From IMG/VR virus record IMGVR_UViG_3300000117_000046, positions 1-48,049 of that record: a stretch of 48,049 nucleotides of DNA; one strand, 5' to 3'. Source of the stretch: a virus. The position numbers and the translations under genes were made by a program. Under the pieces are notes generated by a model. That model had not been told where the DNA came from. It ran no database searches and saw only the letters and a list, made by a program, of their open reading frames with translations. Positions within the stretch are counted from its first letter, which is position 1. Each line of letters opens with the position of its first letter. Below, piece after piece: positions 1-6,050 of the stretch.

Positions 1-57
1 TATTGTTTAACAATGTTTATCACTATGCACAGTTACCTAGAAATGGGCGAAGACTAA
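1..57 (+). CDS. C-terminal end of an unidentified protein (partial)
   Basis: Frame 1 is open from the first base to a TAA at 55-57 and gives 18 residues ending in LEMGED. The next gene starts 33 bases later. This may be the tail of a gene cut by the window edge. The stretch is too short to identify and could be a chance open frame. Confidence 0.4.
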   Translation, partial: YCLTMFITMHSYLEMGED

Positions 58-76
58 TCGTGGTCTATACATTCAA

Positions 77-83
77 CTAAATA
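77..83 (+). promoter_or_regulatory. Weak late-promoter-like motif
   Basis: CTAAATA lies 7 bases before the ATG at 90 and resembles the TATAAATA late element found upstream of structural genes in this window. One or two bases differ from consensus. No Shine-Dalgarno sequence separates it from the start codon, as at the gp25 gene. Confidence 0.3.
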
Positions 84-89
84 GTAGGT

Positions 90-251
90 ATGAGTGAGCA
101 CGAATACTGTGGCACACCAGATTGTTGTGGTGAGTGTGAAACAGAGAATAATAACACAACAATGGAGAATACAATGAGCATTAAAGAAATTATGGAAGAA
201 ATAGAAAAGTTAAAAGCAAGAGTAAAAGAATTAGAAGATAAATCAAACTAG
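90..251 (+). CDS. Small Cys-cluster and coiled-coil protein
   Basis: A 53-aa protein of unknown function. Residues 7-16 hold four cysteines (C7, C12, C13, C16) that could bind a metal. Residues 30-52 are a charged Glu/Lys helix with heptad-like Ile/Leu spacing, suggesting a short coiled coil. Internal ATGs at codons 25 and 29 are alternative starts; the one at codon 25 has a purine-rich upstream but would drop the Cys cluster. It precedes the oxygenase at 266 by 14 bases. I do not recognise the family. Confidence 0.5.
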   Translation: MSEHEYCGTPDCCGECETENNNTTMENTMSIKEIMEEIEKLKARVKELEDKSN

Positions 252-265
252 AAAATTTTTAGATT

Positions 266-814
266 ATGATAGAAGCGTTTAGTCCATACTTTGGACCTTT
301 GATATTGAAATTTAAGTGTCCAGAAAATATCGTCCAATCTATCCAAGATATTTCGGAGATTGAACGGAAACGGAATCCAAAAAATCGTAGAGTTCTCGGT
401 GAATTTGATGACGAGAGACCTGAAGACTTTGTCGCTCTTCGTTGGCGTTTACCTATAGAGACGAGACTGAAAGAATTTATTGATGTCTATTTGAAAGAGG
501 CAAATGTGGATCGCTCTTATGAGATTGAAAGTTTATGGGTCAATGTTCAAAAGCGTGGCGAGTATCAACCTCATCACAAACATAGTGGCGATATCTCTTA
601 TAATTTAATACTTGACCAACCAAAAGGTTTAGGTGAGAGTGGTGTGTTATACTTCTCTTACGGAGAAAAACAAGCATTTAATAAAACACTATATAGAGTT
701 GAACCAGAGAGAGGTGACTTAATACTCTTCCCTAGTTGGGTAACGCATTATGTTTATCCAACAACAAGTACACAAGAAAGGATTACCGCAGCCGGTAATA
801 TAAATTTAACATGA
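266..814 (+). CDS. 2OG-Fe(II) oxygenase-like protein
   Basis: A 182-aa protein with the double-stranded beta-helix signature of 2-oxoglutarate/Fe(II) dioxygenases. A His-rich strand QPHHKHSGD at 102-109 supplies the proximal ligands (probably H104/H106). The distal His is H161 in FPSWVTHYV, and R172 is the likely 2-oxoglutarate anchor. The pattern resembles the TIGR02466 type common in marine phages. Its stop overlaps the next start (ATGA at 811-814), so the two are probably translated together. The substrate is unknown; hydroxylation of protein or a small metabolite is the usual activity of the fold. Confidence 0.75.
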   Translation: MIEAFSPYFGPLILKFKCPENIVQSIQDISEIERKRNPKNRRVLGEFDDERPEDFVALRWRLPIETRLKEFIDVYLKEANVDRSYEIESLWVNVQKRGEYQPHHKHSGDISYNLILDQPKGLGESGVLYFSYGEKQAFNKTLYRVEPERGDLILFPSWVTHYVYPTTSTQERITAAGNINLT

Positions 815-1515
815 TACATTTTCCAACAAACGTAATAGATAATTTTTGTGACAACCCAGACGAAGTGGTCAAAATGGCAAAGTCTGATAAAATAGAATGG
901 CACAAACATGAGAGTGGTAACTGGCCGGGTATGAGGTCACAAGCGTTACATGTATTAGACAAAGAGTTTTGGGCAAACATGATTAAGAAATATTTAAATG
1001 TCTTTTGGACAAATGATGAAATGAACTCACAAGATATTCGTTTTGAAGCAAGTAGTTTCTTTCAGCGTATTTCAAGTGAATACACAAATGGTTGGATACA
1101 TTCTGACTTTCCAGATGTTCACACAACGATACTCTATCTGACACCAAACGCAGACCCTAAATCAGGTACGGCAATATACATGCCAAAAAATATTAATACA
1201 CAAGTAAAACATACAGATATAAAACAAAGTTATTATCGTGGAGAAATCAGTAAAGAGGAACAACAACCTTACCTTGAAGAACACAATAAAGGTTTCATTG
1301 AAGATTGTTTCTTTGCCAATAAGTATAATCGTCAGATAGGTTTTGATAGTCGTTTATGGCATGGCGTTAAAGAGTTTGATACAAACACAAAAGAAGAACG
1401 ATTAACAATTGTTACATTCATTCACAAAGTTATTGCACACGGACTACCAATGAACAGAATGAGAAATGTGCCGTTGACAAGAGATTTAAATTTACCACAA
1501 CTAGATATAGTATAG
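811..1515 (+). CDS. 2OG-Fe(II) oxygenase-like protein (DUF6445-like)
   Basis: A 234-aa protein. WIHSD at 95-99 gives the HxD iron motif (H97, D99). SRLWHGV at 180-186 gives the distal His H184, and R197 in the last core strand would bind the 2-oxoglutarate carboxylate. A long insertion (about 125-175) separates the ligands, as in DUF6445-like proteins. It overlaps the preceding oxygenase by four bases. It ends an overlapping pair and is followed by an 88-base gap. The function is inferred from the fold only. Confidence 0.7.
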   Translation: MIHFPTNVIDNFCDNPDEVVKMAKSDKIEWHKHESGNWPGMRSQALHVLDKEFWANMIKKYLNVFWTNDEMNSQDIRFEASSFFQRISSEYTNGWIHSDFPDVHTTILYLTPNADPKSGTAIYMPKNINTQVKHTDIKQSYYRGEISKEEQQPYLEEHNKGFIEDCFFANKYNRQIGFDSRLWHGVKEFDTNTKEERLTIVTFIHKVIAHGLPMNRMRNVPLTRDLNLPQLDIV

Positions 1516-1603
1516 AAAATTTATTTACACATATTGAACAGAATATGGACAAAACTCTTATATATAGCATGCTGCTCTTTCAGACCCCCAACCTTAACCA
1601 CCT
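1516..1603 (+). promoter_or_regulatory. Intergenic leader with promoter-like boxes and an inverted repeat
   Basis: This is the only sizeable gap in the left accessory operon. TTGAAC (1534-1539) and TATATATA (1559-1566) could form a weak sigma70-type promoter with long spacing. CATATT (1530-1535) and AATATG (1542-1547) form a perfect inverted repeat across the -35 box, a possible operator. The final 30 bases before the ATG at 1604 are C-rich and contain no Shine-Dalgarno sequence, unlike most leaders here. Confidence 0.35.
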
Positions 1604-1930
1604 ATGAAACTCCTCTCGGCCAAACATATAGAGTTTCCTGAATACCACAAGGTCTACAATCTGAGTATGCTCGGCAACAAAACAGATTATCACAACCCAA
1701 ACGATAAACAAAAACACAATCTATCAAAGTTATTTGAAAGTTTAGATAAACATGGTATGACACACCCTATCATTATATCTTGGAACGCATACTCTGTATC
1801 TGTAGGTCATCAACGAGTATGGTATGCTAAATCAAAAGGGTACACACACATAGATTGTTACCATGTAGAAAATCAAACACAATGGGAAAAAGTTTTTAAT
1901 TATACAGCGAATGAGGAATATTTAAAATGA
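1604..1930 (+). CDS. ParB/sulfiredoxin-fold domain protein
   Basis: A 108-aa stand-alone ParB-like N-terminal domain. GMTHPIII at about 51-58 matches the GxxxPIxV strand and VSVGHQRVWYAKSKGYTHI the G-H-x-R box of the ParB/Srx fold. There is no DNA-binding helix-turn-helix or CTPase dimer domain, so it is unlikely to be a partition protein. The fold also serves as nuclease, free-serine kinase and sulfiredoxin, so the reaction is open. A diverged copy lies at 2973-3326. The stop overlaps the next gene (ATGA). Confidence 0.65.
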   Translation: MKLLSAKHIEFPEYHKVYNLSMLGNKTDYHNPNDKQKHNLSKLFESLDKHGMTHPIIISWNAYSVSVGHQRVWYAKSKGYTHIDCYHVENQTQWEKVFNYTANEEYLK

Positions 1931-2412
1931 TTGAAGTCAATAATTTTTTACCACAAGATGAGTTTGATAAATTAAAAACATTAATTACAAAGGAAGAATT
2001 TCCTTGGTATCATATTCAATCTATGGTAGCAGATAAGAAAGATAACTTAGGTTACTTTACTCATTCTTTCTATAATAATAATTCTATTAACAGTAATTAT
2101 TATTCTGACTACATAGTACCAATACTGAACAAACTTAATGCAAAGGCAGTTGTTGAAGTACGCTCTAATTTATTTCCATCTGTGTTCTTTAATAAATCAG
2201 AATGGCATGTTGATAGAACTTTTAATTGCAAGACGGCAATATTATATTTAAATACTTGTGATGGTGGTACAGAATTTAAAATGAACATACATAAATTTAT
2301 TCAAGCGGAAGAAAACAAAATGGTAATCTTTAATTCTAGTTTAGAACATAGAGCATGTACATCAACGAATACAGATTATAGATATATCATTAACTTTAAC
2401 TATTATGATTGA
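1927..2412 (+). CDS. 2OG-Fe(II) oxygenase-like protein
   Basis: A 161-aa protein with SEWHVDRT at 91-98 (H94, D96 iron ligands), distal H141 in SSLEHRAC and R152 as the likely 2-oxoglutarate anchor. This is a compact 2OG/Fe(II) dioxygenase core without extra domains. It overlaps the ParB-like gene upstream by four bases and the methyltransferase downstream by eight, so all three are likely coupled in translation. The substrate is unknown. Confidence 0.75.
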   Translation: MIEVNNFLPQDEFDKLKTLITKEEFPWYHIQSMVADKKDNLGYFTHSFYNNNSINSNYYSDYIVPILNKLNAKAVVEVRSNLFPSVFFNKSEWHVDRTFNCKTAILYLNTCDGGTEFKMNIHKFIQAEENKMVIFNSSLEHRACTSTNTDYRYIINFNYYD

Positions 2413-2980
2413 AGTAAGAAAAACAAAAGACTATAAGTCTATGCTCTTTAATGATGAGTTTATACAAGGTCGTGTTAATGCGTCTGGACAAATATCTTTA
2501 TTGTATATGAAAGAAATAATGAAAGTGTTTAATCATGTAGAGAATATACAACATGTTTGTTTACTAGGTCTTGGTGCAGGTAATTTACATACAGAAATAT
2601 ACAATAAGTTTCCAGATGTACACATAGATACAGTTGAAATAAATCCAGAAGTTATAGAAATTGCACACAAAGAATTTAATTTACCAAAGTCAAAACGCCT
2701 TCGTATTATACAAGGTGATGTCCATGATTATATACATGAAGTACATAACTATGATGTAGTGATTGTTGATGTATATGACGCAGATGGTCAAGTGATGTTA
2801 GACAATCGTTGGTTACGACAACAAGGTAAATGTATTGTCTATAATAGTTTAGTCAATAAGGACACTTATGTAAGTTATATGACTGAACTAAATACTTTGT
2901 ACGATAGAGTACACGAACAATATAAACCTAAACTCTCAAGCGAGGAGTATAATCATATCGCATTTTGTTTTAATGACTAA
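2405..2980 (+). CDS. Spermidine-synthase-like SAM-dependent transferase
   Basis: A 191-aa Rossmann-fold protein. LLGLGAGN at 53-60 is the nucleotide-binding motif I, VEINP at 77-81 carries the acidic ribose-binding residue, GDVHDYI at 104-110 is motif III and DVVIVDVYD at 117-125 is motif IV. The layout resembles the polyamine (spermidine/spermine) synthase superfamily. It is shorter than spermidine synthase and lacks its N-terminal beta domain, so it may be a methyltransferase instead. It is embedded in the oxygenase/ParB operon, overlapping both neighbours by eight bases. Confidence 0.7.
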   Translation: MIEVRKTKDYKSMLFNDEFIQGRVNASGQISLLYMKEIMKVFNHVENIQHVCLLGLGAGNLHTEIYNKFPDVHIDTVEINPEVIEIAHKEFNLPKSKRLRIIQGDVHDYIHEVHNYDVVIVDVYDADGQVMLDNRWLRQQGKCIVYNSLVNKDTYVSYMTELNTLYDRVHEQYKPKLSSEEYNHIAFCFND

Positions 2981-3326
2981 AAAAATATTACACGCAAAAG
3001 AAATTACTCACCCAGACTTGTATCAAATATTAGATTTAAAAGATGTAACTTTTAAATGGGACAAAGTACAAGGCAGTTGGACAAGTTTCGCAGATAGTCA
3101 AGGCATTAATTATAAAAAATTATTTGATGACATGGCAGAAAACGGTATGAAACATCCTGTAATGGTACGAAAACTCAATGAAATATATCGTAAATGGCAG
3201 GCAGGTGGTCGTAGAATTATATGGGCAAAGTTAAATGGTTATACACATATAGGTGCATATGTTTTAAAAACACAAGAACAAGTTGATGAAATATATGCGG
3301 CTCAATATGATGAAAGTTATAAATAA
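2973..3326 (+). CDS. ParB/sulfiredoxin-fold domain protein, paralogue of the 1604 gene
   Basis: A 117-aa protein sharing with the 1604-1930 product the strand GMKHPVMV, the box GGRRIIWAK and GYTHI, and a C-terminal tail ending ESYK (EEYLK in the other). The Gly-His-x-Arg box reads GGRR here, so the His is lost. As in its paralogue there is no HTH or dimerisation domain. It ends the left accessory operon. The late promoter for the porin lies in its last codons. Confidence 0.6.
   Translation: MTKKILHAKEITHPDLYQILDLKDVTFKWDKVQGSWTSFADSQGINYKKLFDDMAENGMKHPVMVRKLNEIYRKWQAGGRRIIWAKLNGYTHIGAYVLKTQEQVDEIYAAQYDESYK
3318..3325 (+). promoter_or_regulatory. T4-type late promoter for the porin cassette
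   Basis: A perfect TATAAATA overlaps the last codons of the preceding gene. With T4 spacing, transcription would start near 3331, 87 bases before the porin ATG and two bases before an 8-codon ORF. Confidence 0.6.
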
Positions 3327-3332
3327 TACACC

Positions 3333-3359
3333 ATGAAAAATTTACGAGGTACATATTAA
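3333..3359 (+). CDS. Possible leader peptide (8 aa)
   Basis: ATG to TAA encodes MKNLRGTY. It sits almost exactly at the predicted late transcript 5' end and directly abuts a stem-loop. It has no Shine-Dalgarno sequence. It may be a regulatory leader peptide or a chance ORF. Confidence 0.25.
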   Translation: MKNLRGTY

Positions 3360-3394
3360 ATCCCATTCAGGGATTGATTATAATTTTTATAATC
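3359..3394 (+). promoter_or_regulatory. Two consecutive hairpins in the porin 5' leader
   Basis: AATCCC (3359-3364) pairs with GGGATT (3370-3375) across a 5-base loop. GATTATAA (3376-3383) pairs perfectly with TTATAATC (3387-3394) across TTT. They directly follow the short ORF and precede the Shine-Dalgarno AAGGAG at 3407-3412. They could stabilise the mRNA or control porin translation. Confidence 0.5.
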
Positions 3395-3417
3395 TATAAT
3401 TCAAAAAAGGAGAATAC

Positions 3418-4275
3418 ATGTTAAGATTAATTACTGCTACGGTAGTTGGTATCGTTTTGCTTGCTTACACAGCAAACGCTGCTGAGATTAAACCGTATGG
3501 TACTTTTAACTACAAGTTTTCGCATGATGAAAACGCCTCTGGTGTTGCATACGACAAACTTGAAAACAACGGATCAAAATTAGGTATTGATTTTTCAGAA
3601 CCTAGTATTGAAGGTAGTTCTATTTCAGCAATTGCAAAATTGGAAGTTGGACTAGACGTTGACGATAGTGGTTCAGACACATTTGATTCCAGACTAGCAT
3701 ATGTTGGTTTAGAAAATAATGGTGTTGCAATTACTGTAGGTAGACAAGCTCATGCTTCAGTATCTCAAACAGATAACTTTCAAGTATATGGTAACAATGC
3801 TGTATTTAAATATGCAGATAGGTCATCTAATACAATCAAACTAAGCAATGGTACAGTTAGTGCAATGGCAATGGTTGATGGAAGTAACGGCAAAAATGGT
3901 GTTGATGTTTATGAATGGAATATTTCTCATTCAATAAAAGACATTAACTTATCTGGTGGTTACGCTGACGATAGAGTTAACGATATCTCATATTGGGCTG
4001 CAGGTGCATCCACAACTGTAGGTGACTTTACAGTCGCTTCAACTTATTCAATCTATGACGCTGCTACTGACTTAGTTGGTATGGAAGCAACAGTAGGTTG
4101 GAAAGCATTAACAGTTGGATACGGAGATAAAGAAGGTACTGGTACTTACATGACTTATGGTGTAAACCATAACATGACAGAAAGTCTAAGTGTCTATGCA
4201 GAAATGCAACAAGACGATTTAGATACTGGTACTGATTTACAACACTACTCATTTGGAACAAAGTTTGTATTCTAA
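3418..4275 (+). CDS. Outer-membrane porin (Gram-negative general porin type)
   Basis: A 285-aa beta-barrel protein. Residues 1-21 form a signal peptide (Lys/Arg-poor start, hydrophobic core, cleavage after AxA at 19-21), so it is exported. The mature part opens with EIKPYGTFNYKF, the usual first strand of OmpC/Porin_4-type porins, and contains SRLAYVGLENNGVAITVGRQ, the porin strand motif near the constriction loop. It consists of alternating strands and ends in Phe (KFVF), the BAM recognition signal. At about 264 mature residues it is short, implying small loops. The Shine-Dalgarno is AAGGAG, 5 bases from the ATG. A phage porin could replace a receptor to block superinfection or alter nutrient uptake; the role is inference. 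Confidence 0.8.
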   Translation: MLRLITATVVGIVLLAYTANAAEIKPYGTFNYKFSHDENASGVAYDKLENNGSKLGIDFSEPSIEGSSISAIAKLEVGLDVDDSGSDTFDSRLAYVGLENNGVAITVGRQAHASVSQTDNFQVYGNNAVFKYADRSSNTIKLSNGTVSAMAMVDGSNGKNGVDVYEWNISHSIKDINLSGGYADDRVNDISYWAAGASTTVGDFTVASTYSIYDAATDLVGMEATVGWKALTVGYGDKEGTGTYMTYGVNHNMTESLSVYAEMQQDDLDTGTDLQHYSFGTKFVF

Positions 4276-4308
4276 ATAGTAATAACATAAAAACAAAGGA
4301 GAAATCTA

Positions 4309-4467
4309 ATGTCAAAATGGATAAAAGATATATCTGCTTGGAAAGATTATGGTCTAATTTTATTAGCTGTAGTTCTTTTTACAGGTATCATGGCACCCCT
4401 TACAATAATTAAATGGGGTCTAATTGCTTGGATCGCTGCTAACTTATGGCAGAGATACAAAGCATAA
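4309..4467 (+). CDS. Small membrane protein, two hydrophobic segments
   Basis: A 52-aa protein with a Shine-Dalgarno AAAGGAG 8 bases upstream. A Trp/Lys-rich amphipathic start (1-14) is followed by a hydrophobic segment at about 15-33 (GLILLAVVLFTGIMAPL) and a second at about 34-47, then a basic end (QRYKA). It follows the porin by 33 bases and precedes another small membrane protein by 17, so the three probably share a transcript. The function is unknown; a holin-like or envelope-accessory role is possible. Confidence 0.6.
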   Translation: MSKWIKDISAWKDYGLILLAVVLFTGIMAPLTIIKWGLIAWIAANLWQRYKA

Positions 4468-4484
4468 TATAAAAGGAAAATTAA

Positions 4485-4640
4485 ATGATTAGGAAATTAA
4501 TATACGTTATTATAGTAATAGTAGCGTTTACTCTTGGTCACCACTATGGCGAAGACGCCGCTAGTTTAGTAGATAATGTACCTTTACCAAAAGTTACAAT
4601 TGAAATGCCAGCGACAGAAACACCTGCCGTAGTTGAATAG
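4485..4640 (+). CDS. Small single-pass membrane protein
   Basis: A 51-aa protein with AAAAGGAAAA upstream as ribosome site. Residues 1-17 (basic start then IYVIIVIVAFTL) form one membrane segment or uncleaved signal anchor. The remaining acidic, Pro/Thr-rich tail would be periplasmic. Last gene of the porin cassette; a bidirectional terminator starts 11 bases after its stop. No recognised family. Confidence 0.55.
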   Translation: MIRKLIYVIIVIVAFTLGHHYGEDAASLVDNVPLPKVTIEMPATETPAVVE

Positions 4641-4650
4641 ATTAAAATAA

Positions 4651-4701
4651 AAAAAAGGACATCCTCACTTTTGTTTCAAAGGTACTTGGATGTCCTTTTT
4701 T
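4651..4701 (+). terminator. Bidirectional intrinsic terminator with nested hairpin
   Basis: GGACATCC (4657-4664) pairs with GGATGTCC (4688-4695), extended by an A-run before and a T-run after, so it can end transcripts from both strands: the porin cassette (plus) and the 5372-4855 pair (minus). The 23-base loop contains a second hairpin, ACTTTTG with CAAAGGT across TTT (one G-T pair). The loop sequence recurs at 4768-4794. Confidence 0.8.
4664..4690. repeat. 27-base hairpin-forming repeat, copy A
   Basis: This copy lies inside the terminator loop. It differs from copy B (4768-4794) at only a few positions, sharing CTCACTTTT, TTTCAAAG and TACTTG in register. Neither copy is in a gene. Confidence 0.6.
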
Positions 4702-4711
4702 AATTTTGTAC

Positions 4712-4728
4712 GAACATTTAAAATGTTC
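4712..4728. repeat. 17-base palindrome
   Basis: GAACATTT and AAATGTTC flank a central A, forming a perfect inverted repeat ten bases after the terminator, in noncoding DNA between the two copies of the hairpin repeat. A protein-binding site is possible. Confidence 0.5.
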
Positions 4729-4740
4729 TATGTTGCCTGT

Positions 4741-4854
4741 CCCATAGTGCTAGACAGATTACTCACTCTCACTTTTATTTCAAAGATACTTGAGCTTTCA
4801 CCTATACGTCTGTACAACGCCCCACAGGATAAAAACCGTTAGGTCTTATACTTG
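4741..4854. other. Noncoding stretch with copy B of the repeat
   Basis: No gene is seen between 4641 and 4854. This part holds copy B of the hairpin repeat at 4768-4794, closed by CTCA/TGAG, and a short CTGTC...GACAG inverted repeat (4737-4741 with 4753-4757). It would be transcribed as the 3' untranslated region of the minus-strand pair. It might encode a small structured RNA, but I cannot assign one. Confidence 0.35.
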
Positions 4855-5118
4855 TCACATATCAGCAACAACTCCTTTCGTTGGTGTTATAACTTGGTCA
4901 AAGTACGCCCAATATTCGCCTTCACTTTCACCAAACGTTACATCTTTATAACCTATAGAACCTAAGTAACCCATATCAGTATCGTACTCTTTTAGTTTGA
5001 TACCTAACTCACCAGCAGGGTCTGACGTAGTAAGTCCTATAGAAATGTCTGTAATAATTCCGTCTCTATTGATACCTCTCTTGGAGATTTCAACTTTATC
5101 ACCTATCTTAATTATCAT
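4855..5118 (-). CDS. Small SH3/KOW-like protein
   Basis: An 87-aa protein beginning MIIKIGDKVEISKRGINRDG, a beta-barrel start like the SH3/KOW fold (GDKVxI...G.I). The rest is predicted mainly beta, with a Gly/Tyr-rich middle. The start overlaps the stop of the upstream minus gene (TAATG at 5118), so the two are translationally coupled. The function is unknown. Its orientation, opposite to all neighbours, suggests expression at a different time. Confidence 0.6.
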   Translation of the reverse strand: MIIKIGDKVEISKRGINRDGIITDISIGLTTSDPAGELGIKLKEYDTDMGYLGSIGYKDVTFGESEGEYWAYFDQVITPTKGVVADM

Positions 5119-5372
5119 TATGCCGCCTCCAACATTGACATTGGTACTCTATAACTTCTACCAAGCATATTTACTACACACCTAGATTGATTAATCTTAG
5201 TAATTACACCAGGAGTTTTTTTAGTCTTTTGTACAACAAACACTTTTTGTCCTACAGATAGAGAAGATTTAGCATTCATAACTTTAACATCACTAATAAA
5301 ACTAGAAAGTTCATTCAGTTCAGTTAAAGACAGTTGTTGGATGCCAGCCTTGATTAGTTGGATTTTGTTCAT
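5118..5372 (-). CDS. Small conserved phage protein with SH3/Tudor-like end
   Basis: An 84-aa protein. Residues 1-30 form a helix (LIKAGIQQLSLTELNELSSF) and residues 39-84 a small beta barrel: SVGQKVFV...GVITKINQSRCVV...YRVPMSML. This helix-plus-barrel layout occurs in small uncharacterised proteins of marine T4-like phages. AAAGG lies 8 bases before the ATG on the minus strand, and a good sigma70-like promoter precedes it at 5403-5431, so it is probably an early or middle gene. It may bind nucleic acid; this is inference. Confidence 0.65.
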   Translation of the reverse strand: MNKIQLIKAGIQQLSLTELNELSSFISDVKVMNAKSSLSVGQKVFVVQKTKKTPGVITKINQSRCVVNMLGRSYRVPMSMLEAA

Positions 5373-5402
5373 AATATAACCTTTCGTTTTAAATATAGAT
5401 AT

Positions 5403-5431
5403 ATCCTATCACATAAATACTTTAAAGTCAA
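5403..5431 (-). promoter_or_regulatory. Sigma70-like promoter with extended -10
   Basis: On the minus strand, TTGACT (5431-5426), a 17-base spacer and TGA-TAGGAT (-10 at 5408-5403 with the TG extension) form a strong host-type promoter. The start would lie near 5396, about 24 bases before the ATG at 5372. It is the clearest non-late promoter in the window. Confidence 0.7.
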
Positions 5432-5512
5432 GCATTATTTTGACTTTATTTCAAGGTGCGACAGAATGTCTCAGTTTTGTTCACTATTTGTTCTTTTTGA
5501 AAGGAGAATATT

Positions 5513-5653
5513 ATGGGATTTTTAACTAAATTATGGACTATGACAGATAGTCTATGGAAACCTAAACCGTTAGTATTGACGAAAGACATGGAAGTCAAAC
5601 CTAAGAAGAAAAAGAAATCAACTAAAAAGAAATCAACTAAAAAAAGGAGTTAA
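5513..5653 (+). CDS. Small protein with a polylysine tail
   Basis: A 46-aa protein. The N-terminal half is hydrophobic and Trp-containing (GFLTKLWTMTDSLW); the C-terminal half is a Lys/Ser/Thr tail with two KKKST-like repeats. The Shine-Dalgarno AAGGAG at 5501-5506 is well placed. The ribosome site of the next gene (AAAAAGGAG) is encoded in its last codons. Unknown function; the basic tail suggests contact with DNA or RNA. Confidence 0.6.
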   Translation: MGFLTKLWTMTDSLWKPKPLVLTKDMEVKPKKKKKSTKKKSTKKRS

Positions 5654-5654
5654 C

Positions 5655-5777
5655 ATGAATTGCGACAACTGTGGTCATCCTTCTCATTGTGGAACACCCT
5701 TAATGAAGACCAATGAGGGTAGTGAGTATGAAGTTTGTAAACATTGTAGATGTGAGGAGTGTACTCCAAAGGAATAA
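5655..5777 (+). CDS. Small zinc-ribbon-like Cys-rich protein
   Basis: A 40-aa protein with CxxCxH (C3, C6, H8), C12, then CKHC (C28, C31) and CEEC (C33, C36). The spacing suggests one or two bound zinc ions. AAAAAGGAG lies just upstream. Comparable short Cys-rich proteins occur in marine T4-like phages, but no function is known to me. It is followed after three bases by the next ORF. Confidence 0.6.
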   Translation: MNCDNCGHPSHCGTPLMKTNEGSEYEVCKHCRCEECTPKE

Positions 5778-5780
5778 ATT

Positions 5781-6050
5781 ATGCCAAGAATGAGGGAGTT
5801 TACCTTTAATAATGGAAAAGAAGATAAAATAATAGAAGCAATGTCTTATAAGAAAGCCGTGAAGTCTTATCAGTCAAGTGCAAATAGAAAAGAAGACGGC
5901 GATACAGTTAACGTTTACTGGTTAAGTAAAAAAGGTAAAGAAGAAAGTCTAGTACAGAAATTACCTTTAGGTAGAAAAATTAGGCAAGCGGAAATAATTG
6001 AAAGAGAAAAGGCGGCACTTAAAGCGGCTAAAGAAGCAGGTAGTAGATAA
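5781..6050 (+). CDS. Hypothetical basic/helical protein
   Basis: An 89-aa protein with AAAGGA 8 bases before the ATG. The N-terminal half resembles a small alpha/beta domain (FTFNNGKEDKIIEAMSYKKA); the C-terminal 30 residues are a charged Lys/Glu/Ala helix. The stop overlaps the next start (TAATG at 6050). The family is not recognised. Its position just before the PAAR tip gene suggests late expression. Confidence 0.6.
   Translation: MPRMREFTFNNGKEDKIIEAMSYKKAVKSYQSSANRKEDGDTVNVYWLSKKGKEESLVQKLPLGRKIRQAEIIEREKAALKAAKEAGSR

Noticed and set aside
1604-3326. A ParAB partition or plasmid-maintenance locus
   Set aside because: The ParB-like proteins lack DNA-binding and dimer domains, and there is no ParA ATPase or centromere-like repeat array nearby.
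4064-4315. 83-aa minus-strand frame opposite the porin end
   Set aside because: Shadow of the porin gene; no ribosome site and a biased Leu/Tyr composition.
4741-4854. A tRNA gene in the noncoding stretch
   Set aside because: I could not find an acceptor stem, anticodon arm and T-arm in proper order on either strand.
5440-5460. Third copy of the 27-base hairpin repeat (GACTTTATTTCAAGGTGC)
   Set aside because: Only a short core matches and the right-hand half differs, so it is probably chance similarity in AT-rich DNA.
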